Made by a program: the position numbers and the translations under genes
In this document: piece after piece, positions 17,625-26,703 of the stretch
Layout of the letters: every line of letters begins with the position of its first letter
Numbering within the stretch: the first letter of the stretch is position 1
Assembly: GCA_945273835.1 (NCBI GenBank)
Contig: CALYPL010000003.1
Location: 1-64,000, forward strand
DNA: 64,000 bases
Direction of reading: 5' to 3'
From: an uncultured Dysgonomonas sp.
GTDB lineage: Bacteria; Bacteroidota; Bacteroidia; Bacteroidales; Dysgonomonadaceae
Notes under the pieces: model-generated
The model's input: the letters and a program-made list of their open reading frames with translations, nothing else
The model's database searches: none
Told to the model about the DNA's origin: nothing

Positions 17625-19115
17625 ATGGGATTAAAATTTATGACCGCAGAAGAGGCTGCCCGTCTGATCAAAGACGGAGACAACGTCGGCTTTAGCGGTT
17701 TTACACATGCCGGATGTCCGAAAGTAGTGCCCGGAGCAATTGCAAAAATAGCAGAAGAAGAACATGCTATCGGAAATCCTTTCAAGATCAATGTATTTAC
17801 AGGAGCTTCAACAGGAGACAAACTGGACGGTGTTTTAACACGTGCCAATGCTATTAACTTCCGTGCTCCTTATCAGACTAACAAAAGCATGCGTGATGCA
17901 ATTAACGCCGGAGAAATTAAATTCTGCGATTTGCATCTATCCATGATGGCACAGGATATACGTTACGGTTTTTACGGTAATATAGACGCTGCCATCATCG
18001 AAGCCTGTGATGTTACTGAAGATGGGGAAATTGTTCCTACTTGCGGAGTGGGCATATCACCAACAGTTGCCCGTTTAGCCCCTATCGTAATTGTTGAGCT
18101 TAACAAATGGAATCCGAAAGAATTGCGTGGTATGCACGACATACCTGAGCCTATTGACCCTCCTCATCGCAAAGATATAGGCATCTACGATGTTCACGAC
18201 CGCATAGGTAAAAGTTTTATAAAAGTTGATCCTTCTAAAATAGTGGTTGTTGAAACCGACGAGCCTAACGAAGGTAAAGGGTTTGCTCCTGTTGACGAAG
18301 TTACAGAACAAATCGGTAAGAATGTGGCTAACTTCTTCATCAAAGAAATGGCAGAAGGACGTATGCCTAAATCATTCCTGCCAATACAATCAGGTGTAGG
18401 AAATATTGCCAACGCTGTGTTAGCAGCTATGGGCGATAGCAAAGAGATACCTGATTTTGAAGTATATACAGAGGTAATACAAGATGCCGTTATTGATTTG
18501 ATGAAATCAGGACGTGTGAAATTCGCCAGCGGATGTTCACTTACTGTAAGTAATCCATGCATCGAAGAAATCTACAATAATCTTGATTTCTACAAAGAAA
18601 AGATTGTGTTGCGTCCATCAGAATACTCAAACAATCCTGAAATAGTCCGCCGTCTCGGTATCATTGCCATCAATACTGCTATTGAGGCTGATATTTACGG
18701 TAACATCAATTCAACCCATATCACCGGGACTAAAATGATGAACGGTATAGGTGGTTCGGGCGATTTTACGCGTGGTGCTTACGTTTCGATATTTGTTACC
18801 CCATCTATTGCTAAAGACGGAAAAATCAGCTCAATCGTACCGATGGTTTCGCACGAAGATCACAGCGAACACTCTGTGAAGATTATTGTTACCGAATATG
18901 GTGTGGCTGATTTGCGTGGTAAATGTCCTAAAGACCGTGCTCAGGAAATTATAAACAAATGCGCTCATCCGGAATATCGTCCATTGTTGCAACAATATCT
19001 TGATGGTGCAACTCAAGGTCACACACCGATTGATTTATACAATGCGTTTGCTTTCCACGAAGCTTTGATGGAAACTGGCGATATGCGAAACGTGAAATGG
19101 AGAAAGCATAATTAA
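17625..19115 (+). CDS. acetyl-CoA hydrolase/succinate CoA-transferase family enzyme
   Basis: It moves coenzyme A between carboxylates. In Bacteroidales such an enzyme probably exchanges CoA between propionyl- or acetyl-CoA and succinate during fermentation, but the substrate pair is inference. The protein is 496 aa from ATG 17625 (MGLKFMTAEEAARLIKDGD). Family landmarks are GFSGFTHAGCPKVVP near residue 25, the catalytic glutamate segment EVYTEVIQDAVIDL near residue 265, and GGSGDFTRGAYVS near residue 370. SIVPMVSHEDHSEHSVKIIVTEYGVADLRG is the conserved C-terminal block. The track start (TTG 17559) falls inside the promoter. It is monocistronic, ending in a strong terminator. Confidence 0.92.
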   Translation: MGLKFMTAEEAARLIKDGDNVGFSGFTHAGCPKVVPGAIAKIAEEEHAIGNPFKINVFTGASTGDKLDGVLTRANAINFRAPYQTNKSMRDAINAGEIKFCDLHLSMMAQDIRYGFYGNIDAAIIEACDVTEDGEIVPTCGVGISPTVARLAPIVIVELNKWNPKELRGMHDIPEPIDPPHRKDIGIYDVHDRIGKSFIKVDPSKIVVVETDEPNEGKGFAPVDEVTEQIGKNVANFFIKEMAEGRMPKSFLPIQSGVGNIANAVLAAMGDSKEIPDFEVYTEVIQDAVIDLMKSGRVKFASGCSLTVSNPCIEEIYNNLDFYKEKIVLRPSEYSNNPEIVRRLGIIAINTAIEADIYGNINSTHITGTKMMNGIGGSGDFTRGAYVSIFVTPSIAKDGKISSIVPMVSHEDHSEHSVKIIVTEYGVADLRGKCPKDRAQEIINKCAHPEYRPLLQQYLDGATQGHTPIDLYNAFAFHEALMETGDMRNVKWRKHN

Positions 19116-19151
19116 GAATACCAAAATTCATTAAACCATAAATTTTTCATT

Positions 19152-19187
19152 GAAAACCTTTCGATTTTCTGTCGAAGGGTTTTCTTT
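19152..19187 (+). terminator. intrinsic terminator of the CoA transferase gene
   Basis: A 13-bp stem with one G-U pair, gaaaacctttcga (19152-19164) with tcgaagggttttc (19172-19184), has a 7-base loop and is followed by ttta. It overlaps the TTG start that the ORF track gives for the next gene, so that start is wrong. Confidence 0.85.
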
Positions 19188-19206
19188 ATCATATAAAAAC
19201 GCATTC

Positions 19207-19890
19207 ATGACAGTTCTTTACGAAGACAACCATATTATTATAGTTAACAAGACCTGCTCGGAAATCGTTCAGGGTGATAAAACGGGCGATAAACCTCTTT
19301 CTGAAATTGTGAAAGAATATCTGAAAGAAAAATACAATAAACCCGGAAATGTTTTCTGCGGGGTAACACATCGGTTGGACAGACCTGTAAGCGGCATTGT
19401 AGTATTTGCGAAAACAAGCAAGGCGTTGAGCCGTCTGAACGAGATGTTTAAGCGCAAAGAAATTAAAAAGACTTATTGGGCTATCGTCAAGAACACACCG
19501 AAGGCCTCTGAGGGTACGTTGACCTACTACCTTGTCAAGAACGAAAAACAAAATAAGTCGTATGCGTATGATACTGAAAAGCCAAACTCAAAATTGGCGA
19601 TATTGCATTATAAACTTATTGCGAGATCTGAAAAATACAATCTTTTAGAAATTGATTTAGAGACCGGCAGGCATCATCAGATACGTTGTGAGTTAGCTAA
19701 AATTGGATGTCCCATCAAAGGCGATTTGAAATATGGTTATGAGCGTTCTAATCCCGATGGCGGAATAAGCCTCCATGCACGACATATTTGCTTTGTTCAT
19801 CCTGTATCAAAAGAGTTGATTGAAGTTACCGCTCCCCTACCTGACGACAGGCTTTGGAAGGCTTTAGGCGATGCAGCGATAAAGGGTTAA
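19207..19890 (+). CDS. RluA-family pseudouridine synthase
   Basis: It converts uridine to pseudouridine in rRNA or tRNA. The 227-aa catalytic domain starts at ATG 19207 (MTVLYEDNHIIIVNK). The signature HRLDRPVSGIVVFAK near residue 58 contains the catalytic Asp. GRHHQIRCELAKIGCPIKGDLKYG and LHARHICFVHP are the conserved C-terminal motifs. No S4 domain is present, so it is of the short RluC/TruC-like kind without an RNA-binding extension. The last 4 bases overlap the convergent corA stop. The exact target nucleotide cannot be predicted. Confidence 0.9.
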   Translation: MTVLYEDNHIIIVNKTCSEIVQGDKTGDKPLSEIVKEYLKEKYNKPGNVFCGVTHRLDRPVSGIVVFAKTSKALSRLNEMFKRKEIKKTYWAIVKNTPKASEGTLTYYLVKNEKQNKSYAYDTEKPNSKLAILHYKLIARSEKYNLLEIDLETGRHHQIRCELAKIGCPIKGDLKYGYERSNPDGGISLHARHICFVHPVSKELIEVTAPLPDDRLWKALGDAAIKG

Positions 19891-20966
19891 AACCAACGTT
19901 TACGTTTCATCCATATCCAGATTACAAAACCGATGAGGATAAACAACAGCCATGCTATCATATATCCGTAATAGCAATCGAGTTCGGGCATAAATTTGAA
20001 GTTCATACCCCAAACGCCGACCAAAAATGTCAATGGTATAAAGATGGTTGACACAATTGTAAGCTGCTTCATTATACTATTCATCCTCAGATTATTATTG
20101 TTATAGTATATATCGAGCAGTGAAATTAGTGATTCGTGGAATGACTCCAGATTGCTCAAGGTTATTCTGAGTTTATCGTCGTAATCGTTAAAATAGACTA
20201 TATTTTCGTTCAGGATCAGATTATTTGTGTTACGTAGGAGATTGATTAACTCTTCTCGAAGTGAAACTATGAAGCGCTTGATATGGGTATAATCTAACCT
20301 TCGTATTCTTATGAAAGGCATTATATTCTGATTGTCTTGTCCCAATAGCAGATTGTTTTCAATATCATCAAGTCCATCTTCCATCTCCATAACCGTATTA
20401 TTGTTCAGCGTATTAACTACTCGCAATAATAAATAAAGCAGGTAATCGTTTCCGTTCTGGCGAATAAGCATCTGGTTTTCTTCTAATGCTGCCTGCACAT
20501 CTTCAAAAACGGGTATATCTGATTCTTGGAAACTTACAACATAATTTTCGCCAAGTATGAAAGCAACCTGCATATCTTCGAGGCGGTGATTGTCTTCTTC
20601 TTTGATGTAAAATCCGGGCATCAGAATAAATGTTATTTTGTCGTATGTAACAACTTTAACTACCTGCTGATCAGACATCAGGTCTTTGATATCGAATCCG
20701 TGCAAACCAAATTCATAACAAATAGCGGCTATGCGTTTGGCGTCGGATATGCCGACGATTTTAAACCAGTTTACTTTGTTTGAGTCTATTTCATTTTTAA
20801 GATGGTCAACCGAGGTCAGGTCTTTTACCAGTGTATTCTTTGTATCGTACTGAAGTAGTGTTACCGAGGTTGGTATATTATTATCTCCTTGATAGATAGG
20901 CGTATATAATAGTGGATTCGATTCATTTCTGGCGCGCCGGACTTTTCTATATTGACTTTCGTTCAT
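19887..20966 (-). CDS. corA: CorA-family magnesium/cobalt transporter
   Basis: A pentameric inner membrane channel for Mg2+ uptake. The 359-aa protein has a cytoplasmic N-terminal domain of alternating strands and helices (residues 1-290). The long stalk helix leads into the first membrane helix, and the selectivity signature GMN appears in VWGMNFKFMPELD near residue 320. The second helix and a basic end (WIWMKRKRWF) follow. The length is typical. The stop codon overlaps the convergent pseudouridine synthase gene by 4 bases. Confidence 0.93.
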   Translation of the reverse strand: MNESQYRKVRRARNESNPLLYTPIYQGDNNIPTSVTLLQYDTKNTLVKDLTSVDHLKNEIDSNKVNWFKIVGISDAKRIAAICYEFGLHGFDIKDLMSDQQVVKVVTYDKITFILMPGFYIKEEDNHRLEDMQVAFILGENYVVSFQESDIPVFEDVQAALEENQMLIRQNGNDYLLYLLLRVVNTLNNNTVMEMEDGLDDIENNLLLGQDNQNIMPFIRIRRLDYTHIKRFIVSLREELINLLRNTNNLILNENIVYFNDYDDKLRITLSNLESFHESLISLLDIYYNNNNLRMNSIMKQLTIVSTIFIPLTFLVGVWGMNFKFMPELDCYYGYMIAWLLFILIGFVIWIWMKRKRWF

Positions 20967-20985
20967 TCTAAACTTTTTTTCTGGT

Positions 20986-20993
20986 CAAAAATA
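20986..20993 (-). promoter_or_regulatory. -7 box of the corA promoter
   Basis: TATTTTTG on the minus strand fits TAnnTTTG, about 20 bases upstream of the ATG. Confidence 0.5.
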
Positions 20994-21101
20994 GTTAAAC
21001 ATATAATGAACCGAGTTGGTTTATCTGAAAATTTATAAAAATCTTCCGACATTTCTATATTAACTATTGTATGGGTGGCAGAATGTGTATTGGCAAGTTT
21101 G

Positions 21102-21791
21102 TCAGCCTCGGAGTATATTGATGGCTTGCTGGCTAAATACCATCAAGATTAATACGTAACAAATAATGGATACAGCGATATATTTTTTTTGGTATTTGTA
21201 GCAGTCTTTGATTTTTGCGATGCTGGAATCAAAAAGTTTATGGGTAATGAACATGTGCAATTTATATATCATATAACCGATAACGATGCCCACGATGGCT
21301 CCGCAAATGACATCGGATATAAAATGTACTCCCAAATATATGCGTGAATAGCTTGACAGTAGAGCCCAAAATATAACTACCACGCTGTAAATCCGATAAC
21401 GAAACAGTAATGATGTGAATATAGCGAATCCGAATGAATTTGCCGCATGGCTCGACATGAAACCATATTTTCCGCCCCGATAGTTGAATACGGTTTTTAC
21501 CTGATCCATAAAGAGTGGATGATAGGTTGGTCGATATCTTTCGAAAAACGGTTTACAGATTGTGGATGTAAATTGATCACACAGCAGAATGACTATCGCG
21601 ACTCCAATCAGGATGGGTATCCAATCGCAACACTTTTTTTTATATATAAAAGCAAACAGAAAAATTACAATCAGCGGTATCCAAATCGCCAGACTTGAAA
21701 AGATCCACATAATGTAATCAAGCATCTGATAGTGTGACCCATTGATCAGAAAAAATAAATCCCTCTCGTATGGGAGTATTTTCTCAAGCAT
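21102..21791 (-). CDS. PAP2-family membrane phosphatase
   Basis: A 229-aa inner membrane lipid or undecaprenyl-pyrophosphate phosphatase. The three PAP2 motifs are present: KPFFERYRPTYHP (motif 1), YGFMSSHAANSFGFA (motif 2, SSHA in place of PSGH) and SRIYLGVHFISDVICG (motif 3, with catalytic His and Asp). Five to six hydrophobic helices surround them. I use ATG 21791 (MLEKILPYERDLFFLING); the TTG start in the track lies upstream of a -7 box. The substrate (undecaprenyl pyrophosphate, phosphatidylglycerophosphate or lipid A phosphate) is not determinable from sequence. Confidence 0.9.
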   Translation of the reverse strand: MLEKILPYERDLFFLINGSHYQMLDYIMWIFSSLAIWIPLIVIFLFAFIYKKKCCDWIPILIGVAIVILLCDQFTSTICKPFFERYRPTYHPLFMDQVKTVFNYRGGKYGFMSSHAANSFGFAIFTSLLFRYRIYSVVVIFWALLSSYSRIYLGVHFISDVICGAIVGIVIGYMIYKLHMFITHKLFDSSIAKIKDCYKYQKKYIAVSIICYVLILMVFSQQAINILRG

Positions 21792-21814
21792 AATTTTTCT
21801 GTATTTTATATACA

Positions 21815-21822
21815 CAAATATA
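21815..21822 (-). promoter_or_regulatory. -7 box of the PAP2 gene
   Basis: TATATTTG on the minus strand, about 23 bases before ATG 21791 and within the segment the ORF track translated. Confidence 0.55.
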
Positions 21823-22062
21823 TCTGACAAATTTGAATTAAATCTGAATATATTATTAATTTATTGTACAATTATTTTTTTAACTAAATATTGTTTAAAA
21901 CATTGTAAATGTTATAGATTGAAGTTATTATCAGAAATTTCGGTATGTATTTTTAAGAAAAATAATATTCAACTCGGTATAGATAGTATTATTTTTTTTA
22001 GATTCAGTTATTTAGTAATAGCATACATTTTGTTCTTAATTTTATTTATATTGTTTTTTTTA

Positions 22063-22070
22063 TACTTTTG
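22063..22070 (+). promoter_or_regulatory. -7 box upstream of the lipoprotein-ABC locus
   Basis: TACTTTTG fits TAnnTTTG, about 28 bases before ATG 22099. The gap from 21823 to 22062 is very AT-rich and holds no gene I can support. Confidence 0.55.
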
Positions 22071-22098
22071 AAATTATTTAGTTAAATAAACGCTCGGA

Positions 22099-22443
22099 AT
22101 GACAAAGTCATTTTTATTATTTTCTGTGATTTTTTTTCTTTCGTCATGTAGTTTAAGTTACGAATATAACCTCAATCAGATGAGCAAAGGGCTTGAACGT
22201 CATTTTCAATACAACGACCAAGAAAAGAATATTATTACCAAAATAGACTTTATTAAACCATTATCATATATCAAGTTAGGCAATGATGACAGAGTGATGC
22301 AAGACGATGTTTATCTCGCACGCTTTTACGTGAAGGGAAAGTGGATGAACGACGGAAGTTCATTGGTTTATAATATCAATGATACGATAGCCTGTTATTT
22401 TGATAAAAACATGAGATATCTGAGAATGAAACCCAACGAATAG
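22099..22443 (+). CDS. small lipoprotein of unknown function
   Basis: 114 aa with a lipoprotein signal peptide (FLLFSVIFFLSSC, Cys at 17). The mature part has no acidic export signal after the Cys (CSLSYEYNL). It ends in a short strand-rich region (YLARFYVKGKWMNDGSSLVYNINDTIACYFDKN). I do not recognise a family. It lies 26 bases upstream of the ABC ATPase gene, in the same direction and behind the same promoter, so it is probably part of that transporter locus. It may be an accessory subunit, which is inference from position only. Confidence 0.8.
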   Translation: MTKSFLLFSVIFFLSSCSLSYEYNLNQMSKGLERHFQYNDQEKNIITKIDFIKPLSYIKLGNDDRVMQDDVYLARFYVKGKWMNDGSSLVYNINDTIACYFDKNMRYLRMKPNE

Positions 22444-22469
22444 AATTTTATACTTAATTGATTAAAATA

Positions 22470-23630
22470 ATGACAAACTTGACTAACTACTTAGACGAGA
22501 TTAAGCAAATGTTTATTTTCGGTGATTGCAAATTAATTTTAAAACGCATCATAGACCTTACTCTCGATTCTCAAAACATTGAACAATATAGTAAAACCGT
22601 TGATTTGTTAGATTGGATTGACCTGAATGAAGCAAATACTGTCAGCATTACTGAAAAATTGCAGGAGAGGTTTAATGAACTGGCCGAACTGTTATTGAAG
22701 CAAACGGCTGATTTTAACAACAATCCACTTATCACAACGGTTGATTTGACAAAAACTTATGGAAATGCAGCATTTCGGTTAGGACCTGTGAACTTAACTA
22801 TCCACGAAAGGGAAATTATCGGTTTGGTTGGCGAAAACGGTAATGGTAAAACAACTTTATTGCGTTCGCTTTGTAGGGAACTGAAACCAACGAGCGGCTC
22901 AATCAGTTATCATTTTGATTATACTGATAATTACGATCTGCGTTCAAAGTTGATTTATATTCCCCAACGAACTAAAGTTTGTAAAGGCGGACTTTTGGAA
23001 AATTTGAGCTTTACGGCCGCTATTTATGGCCTGAAAGGTAAGGAAAACATATTGATGGTAGATCTTGTCATCGCCCGAATGGGACTACGCAAGTTCCGGA
23101 ATTACTCGTGGAAAAGTCTGTCATCGGGATATAAGATGCGCTTTGAGTTGGCGCGTGTTTTACTTCAAAAGCCCAAAATATTAGTGATTGACGAGCCTCT
23201 TGCTAATCTTGATATTATGGCTCAGCAGACTGTGCTCGATGACTTCAGGCATATCGCTAAATCGCCTTTCAGACCAATGGGAATTGTGCTTAGTTCGCAA
23301 CAGCTGTACGAAGTGGAAAAGGCATCGGATGAAGTTATTTTCCTTAAAAATGGTGCACCCCGCAATCTTGTCAAAAATGAGACTAATCAACCTGACGAGA
23401 TTAAGCAATTTATTATTGAGTTTGAATCTGATTGGAAGCAAGAAGCTTTATATGAATTGTTACTACAATCCGGCTTAAGCAGTCTGAAAATGAATGGAGG
23501 TACTTATATCGCCAATTTCCCCGATACCTTTAAGCAGGAAGATTTTTTTAAAATAATATTTGAAAACAAAGTTCCTGTAAACTATTACCGAAACATAACA
23601 AATTCTACAAGACGCTTTTTTATATCATAA
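22470..23630 (+). CDS. ABC transporter ATPase with helical N-terminal extension
   Basis: 386 aa. Residues 1-85 form a predicted all-helical extension (YLDEIKQMFIFGDCKLIL, LDWIDLNEA) that ordinary ABC-2 ATPases lack. The nucleotide-binding domain starts at ITTVDLTKTYG, with Walker A GENGNGKTT near residue 136, Q-loop YIPQ, signature LSSGYKMRFELARVLLQ and Walker B ILVIDEPLANLD. Instead of the usual H-loop His, IVLSSQQLYEVE is seen, with Gln at the switch position. The C-terminus ends YYRNITNSTRRFF, a common tail of Bacteroidota ABC-2 ATPases. ATG 22470 is preferred over TTG 22458. Eleven bases after its stop the first membrane protein begins. Confidence 0.88.
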   Translation: MTNLTNYLDEIKQMFIFGDCKLILKRIIDLTLDSQNIEQYSKTVDLLDWIDLNEANTVSITEKLQERFNELAELLLKQTADFNNNPLITTVDLTKTYGNAAFRLGPVNLTIHEREIIGLVGENGNGKTTLLRSLCRELKPTSGSISYHFDYTDNYDLRSKLIYIPQRTKVCKGGLLENLSFTAAIYGLKGKENILMVDLVIARMGLRKFRNYSWKSLSSGYKMRFELARVLLQKPKILVIDEPLANLDIMAQQTVLDDFRHIAKSPFRPMGIVLSSQQLYEVEKASDEVIFLKNGAPRNLVKNETNQPDEIKQFIIEFESDWKQEALYELLLQSGLSSLKMNGGTYIANFPDTFKQEDFFKIIFENKVPVNYYRNITNSTRRFFIS

Positions 23631-23641
23631 TATTACTTCAT

Positions 23642-25171
23642 ATGAATAAAATACAAAAATACATACTTACGCATTATCCCATTATCTGGAATATCAGATT
23701 AGTCCCCATGCTGTTCTTAACTCTGATCATGCATATATTATTCTACCTGATAGGTTATATTTTTGGGAATACTGACTTCAACGAGATTATCTCATATTAT
23801 CATTCAAGCGTATATTATTCGATATATTTGCCTCTTCTCTATCTACTATCAATAATTACTGCTACATTAATTCTGATCAGTTGGTTTGTGTTTTATATGC
23901 GCAACAACAGAATCGCGAATTACTATCCGGCTAAAACCAAACAAATGTATGGAGAATGGATATTAATTTTTATAATTATCGGTTCAGCCGTGTTTATTCC
24001 TTATAGCCTTCGGCTGGGATTATCCGATCGAGCATTATATATCATAAACTTAAACAAGGCAGATGAAAATAAAGTTATCAAAACATTACAAATGACTGAA
24101 GTTCTAATACCAAACGATATCAAACCAGTCATCAGATGCAACATTGACTCTTTAAAACATTATGCCAACGACTCAGATTCAGCTAAATTATCAGTATCGC
24201 AAACTCCATCTCTGCTAAACTACTCTGATGACAGTTCATACATGTATTATGAAATAAATAATAAAAATCGTAATGAAAACATACTAAAAGTGAAGCAATG
24301 GTTAAGAGATGGACAGACGGATAGTATACGTGCATTGATGAATGATTTTTACCAATTGTTACTCAAACACAATTTAGTTGAAGATAATACACTCAAACCC
24401 GATCAATGGTTTGAACGCATTTACAATCCCCCTTATTTCAATATTAATCATAATAATATAATATTACGTGACTCAAGTGAGATCGATTATAAGATTGATT
24501 ATAATGCTGTAAGAAAAGAAATTTACTTACCTGGTACCTTTAGTACAGATACAATCTATGTAGGAAATCAAGAAAACATAGATGATTACGTTTTAAACAT
24601 CTATCCGGTTTTACAGTTTAACAATCTGCAGGATATGTATAATAGAATTATAACTTGTACTAAAGATTTCAAAAGTAGGAGTGAGGTGCCATTGCTGCTA
24701 TTCATAACCGTGTTAATATCAATATTCATATTATCCATCCGTTTAACAAATACTGCATCATGGTTCAAAGCATTCATCATATGCGGTATAGCATTTTTAT
24801 CGCTGACTTTTATGGATTTAATCCTTATATTTGATTCTGGGTATCATTTCATTTTAGTTCCATTATTCGGATTGATTCTAACCATTACTACCGTCACGAA
24901 CCTGTGTTATAAAATAATGTTTTCACGCTCCAAAGGCTTTTCTAATGTGACAGCAAACATCTTTTTATGGTTTATACCTTTGATTATACTTATAATATAT
25001 TTTCTGCTGTCAATATTAATAGATGAAACGAGGTATTCATATATACATGAAAATGAGTATGTCATGTTACTTGAAAAAAATCTGTTATGGATAAATCTTG
25101 CGTTTACAATTGTCATCATGTATCCTGTAATGGCTTTTCTACGTCGTTGGAAAGGCTTACCCGATGAATAA
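23642..25171 (+). CDS. multi-pass membrane protein, paralogue 1 of the ABC locus
   Basis: 509 aa with three hydrophobic helices in the N-terminal 125 residues, a large extracytoplasmic domain (about 130-350), then four to five C-terminal helices. This is the topology of an ABC-2 or MacB-like permease, although no named domain is recognised. It is clearly paralogous to the gene 126 bases downstream. Shared blocks are MNKIQ at the start, NYYPAKTKQMYGEWILIF, VKQWLRDGQTDSI, QWFERIYNPPYF and the end YPVMAFLRRWKGLPDE. The position directly after the ATPase gene suggests it is the membrane partner. The function is inferred from context. Confidence 0.8.
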   Translation: MNKIQKYILTHYPIIWNIRLVPMLFLTLIMHILFYLIGYIFGNTDFNEIISYYHSSVYYSIYLPLLYLLSIITATLILISWFVFYMRNNRIANYYPAKTKQMYGEWILIFIIIGSAVFIPYSLRLGLSDRALYIINLNKADENKVIKTLQMTEVLIPNDIKPVIRCNIDSLKHYANDSDSAKLSVSQTPSLLNYSDDSSYMYYEINNKNRNENILKVKQWLRDGQTDSIRALMNDFYQLLLKHNLVEDNTLKPDQWFERIYNPPYFNINHNNIILRDSSEIDYKIDYNAVRKEIYLPGTFSTDTIYVGNQENIDDYVLNIYPVLQFNNLQDMYNRIITCTKDFKSRSEVPLLLFITVLISIFILSIRLTNTASWFKAFIICGIAFLSLTFMDLILIFDSGYHFILVPLFGLILTITTVTNLCYKIMFSRSKGFSNVTANIFLWFIPLIILIIYFLLSILIDETRYSYIHENEYVMLLEKNLLWINLAFTIVIMYPVMAFLRRWKGLPDE

Positions 25172-25190
25172 GACAAATCAGCCTTTATAA

Positions 25191-25257
25191 TGCGGAAATA
25201 TGATTTAAAAATAACGCAGTTTCTTAACAAAACAGCTTGATTATAAATATTTCCGCA
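25191..25257. repeat. 11-bp inverted repeat between the two membrane-protein paralogues
   Basis: tgcggaaatat (25191-25201) and atatttccgca (25247-25257) are perfect inverted copies separated by 45 bases. No U-tract follows, so a simple terminator is unlikely. It could be an RNA structure regulating the second paralogue, or a protein site. Confidence 0.7.
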
Positions 25258-25297
25258 ATATATTGTAAAATCATCTGAGAAAATAAAATAATCGTAA

Positions 25298-26683
25298 ATG
25301 AATAAAATACAACAATTCTTACTTACTAACTATCCAACCATCTGGAATGTAAAATTATTTCCGATATTGCTATTACTCATATTAGTCCATTTATTAATGG
25401 TTTTTATAGGCTTCAAAGTAGAAAAATTGGATTTTGAACATATATTTTACAGTTTCGGATCTGCAGATTCAGATAGGGAACTGATCCTAAAATTAATATT
25501 ATGTTGTTCTGTACTTATCGCTATTCTTTTATTTATCGGATGGCTGGTTTACTATGCACGCCACAATAGACTAAGTAATCATTATCCCGCTAAAACAAGA
25601 CAAATATACGGAGAATGGCTCCTTGTGTTCAGTATTATCTTAATGATTACGGCTATCCCCTTCAGTTTTATGGAAGGGTGCAGATTACGAGGAAAGTCAA
25701 CAGCCGATATAGAAGAAGTAAATGATGCGCTAAAAACATTATATTTGGCACAAATACTCATACCAAATGATAGTTATTCGTATAGATGTAATTATATAGA
25801 GCAAACAAATTTAATTCCCTTACCCGATAGTTTAGCAAACAATTTAAATAATCCTGATATAAGAAGTACCTATTTTCTTGACGACAATCAATATGAAATA
25901 TTTAAAGAAAATAAATACATCGGCAATTCAATTCTATATTTAAAAAAAGAAACTGTATATGCTAATAAAGTTAAACAATGGCTCATTGATGGTGAAACAG
26001 ACAGTATACAGGCAGTAATGATTGCTTTTGAAAAATTAATTACCAAAGCAGACATAAAATACCCAAACATTATTACAGCTGAGCAGTGGTTTAACCGTAT
26101 TTACCATCCCCCCTTCTTCCCCGTTAACAAAAGAACAATGATAGGAGATTATAATTATGAATATAATATGACAAAGCCTATATTGCCTTTTACAGTATTT
26201 ACAACAAGGTATGAATATATTTTAAGTTGCCATACAAATAGCATTTATTCCAATGATACGCTACTGACCATATTTTGCATAGCTACTTTACTCTCTCTTT
26301 TAGTAATGGCGGCAAAGATAACAAATTTAAAAAATTGGATTAAATCATTCATCATCGTGGGATTAATATCATTATTCAGCATTATTTTAACAATGATACT
26401 GTCGGAATTTAAAACTTTTATGATAATGTGTGTCATCACTTTTATCATCAGCTTCATTTACATAATACATCATGTGCTAATTTCAGAAAGCAAAAATCAT
26501 TCAGCAATTATTATCAATATATTTATATTCCTAATACCCTTCTTCATACCTTTATTGTATAAAATTTGCCCTATTGATTATAGTTTCACTAAAATATTAT
26601 GGTACAATCTTGCAATAATTTTGGTCGTTATGTACCCTATCCTAAAACTTTTACGCAGTTGGAAAGGATTGGCAGAAGAATAA
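25298..26683 (+). CDS. multi-pass membrane protein, paralogue 2 of the ABC locus
   Basis: 461 aa, with the same architecture as paralogue 1: three N-terminal helices, an extracytoplasmic central domain and a C-terminal helix bundle. Aligned blocks are HNRLSNHYPAKTRQIYGEW, VKQWLIDGETDSIQAVM, QWFNRIYHPPFF and YPILKLLRSWKGLAEE. The central domain is about 50 residues shorter than in paralogue 1 and has diverged strongly, so the duplication looks old. A strong terminator follows, ending the locus. Two different membrane subunits beside one ATPase suggest a heterodimeric permease. There is no recognised family. Confidence 0.8.
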   Translation: MNKIQQFLLTNYPTIWNVKLFPILLLLILVHLLMVFIGFKVEKLDFEHIFYSFGSADSDRELILKLILCCSVLIAILLFIGWLVYYARHNRLSNHYPAKTRQIYGEWLLVFSIILMITAIPFSFMEGCRLRGKSTADIEEVNDALKTLYLAQILIPNDSYSYRCNYIEQTNLIPLPDSLANNLNNPDIRSTYFLDDNQYEIFKENKYIGNSILYLKKETVYANKVKQWLIDGETDSIQAVMIAFEKLITKADIKYPNIITAEQWFNRIYHPPFFPVNKRTMIGDYNYEYNMTKPILPFTVFTTRYEYILSCHTNSIYSNDTLLTIFCIATLLSLLVMAAKITNLKNWIKSFIIVGLISLFSIILTMILSEFKTFMIMCVITFIISFIYIIHHVLISESKNHSAIIINIFIFLIPFFIPLLYKICPIDYSFTKILWYNLAIILVVMYPILKLLRSWKGLAEE

Positions 26684-26703
26684 GTTTAACAATCAAATAA
26701 ATA

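Noticed and set aside
21831-22071. 109-aa hydrophobic plus-strand ORF (from 21742)
   Set aside because: It overlaps the PAP2 gene and runs over AT-rich promoter sequence without a ribosome site; typical chance ORF.
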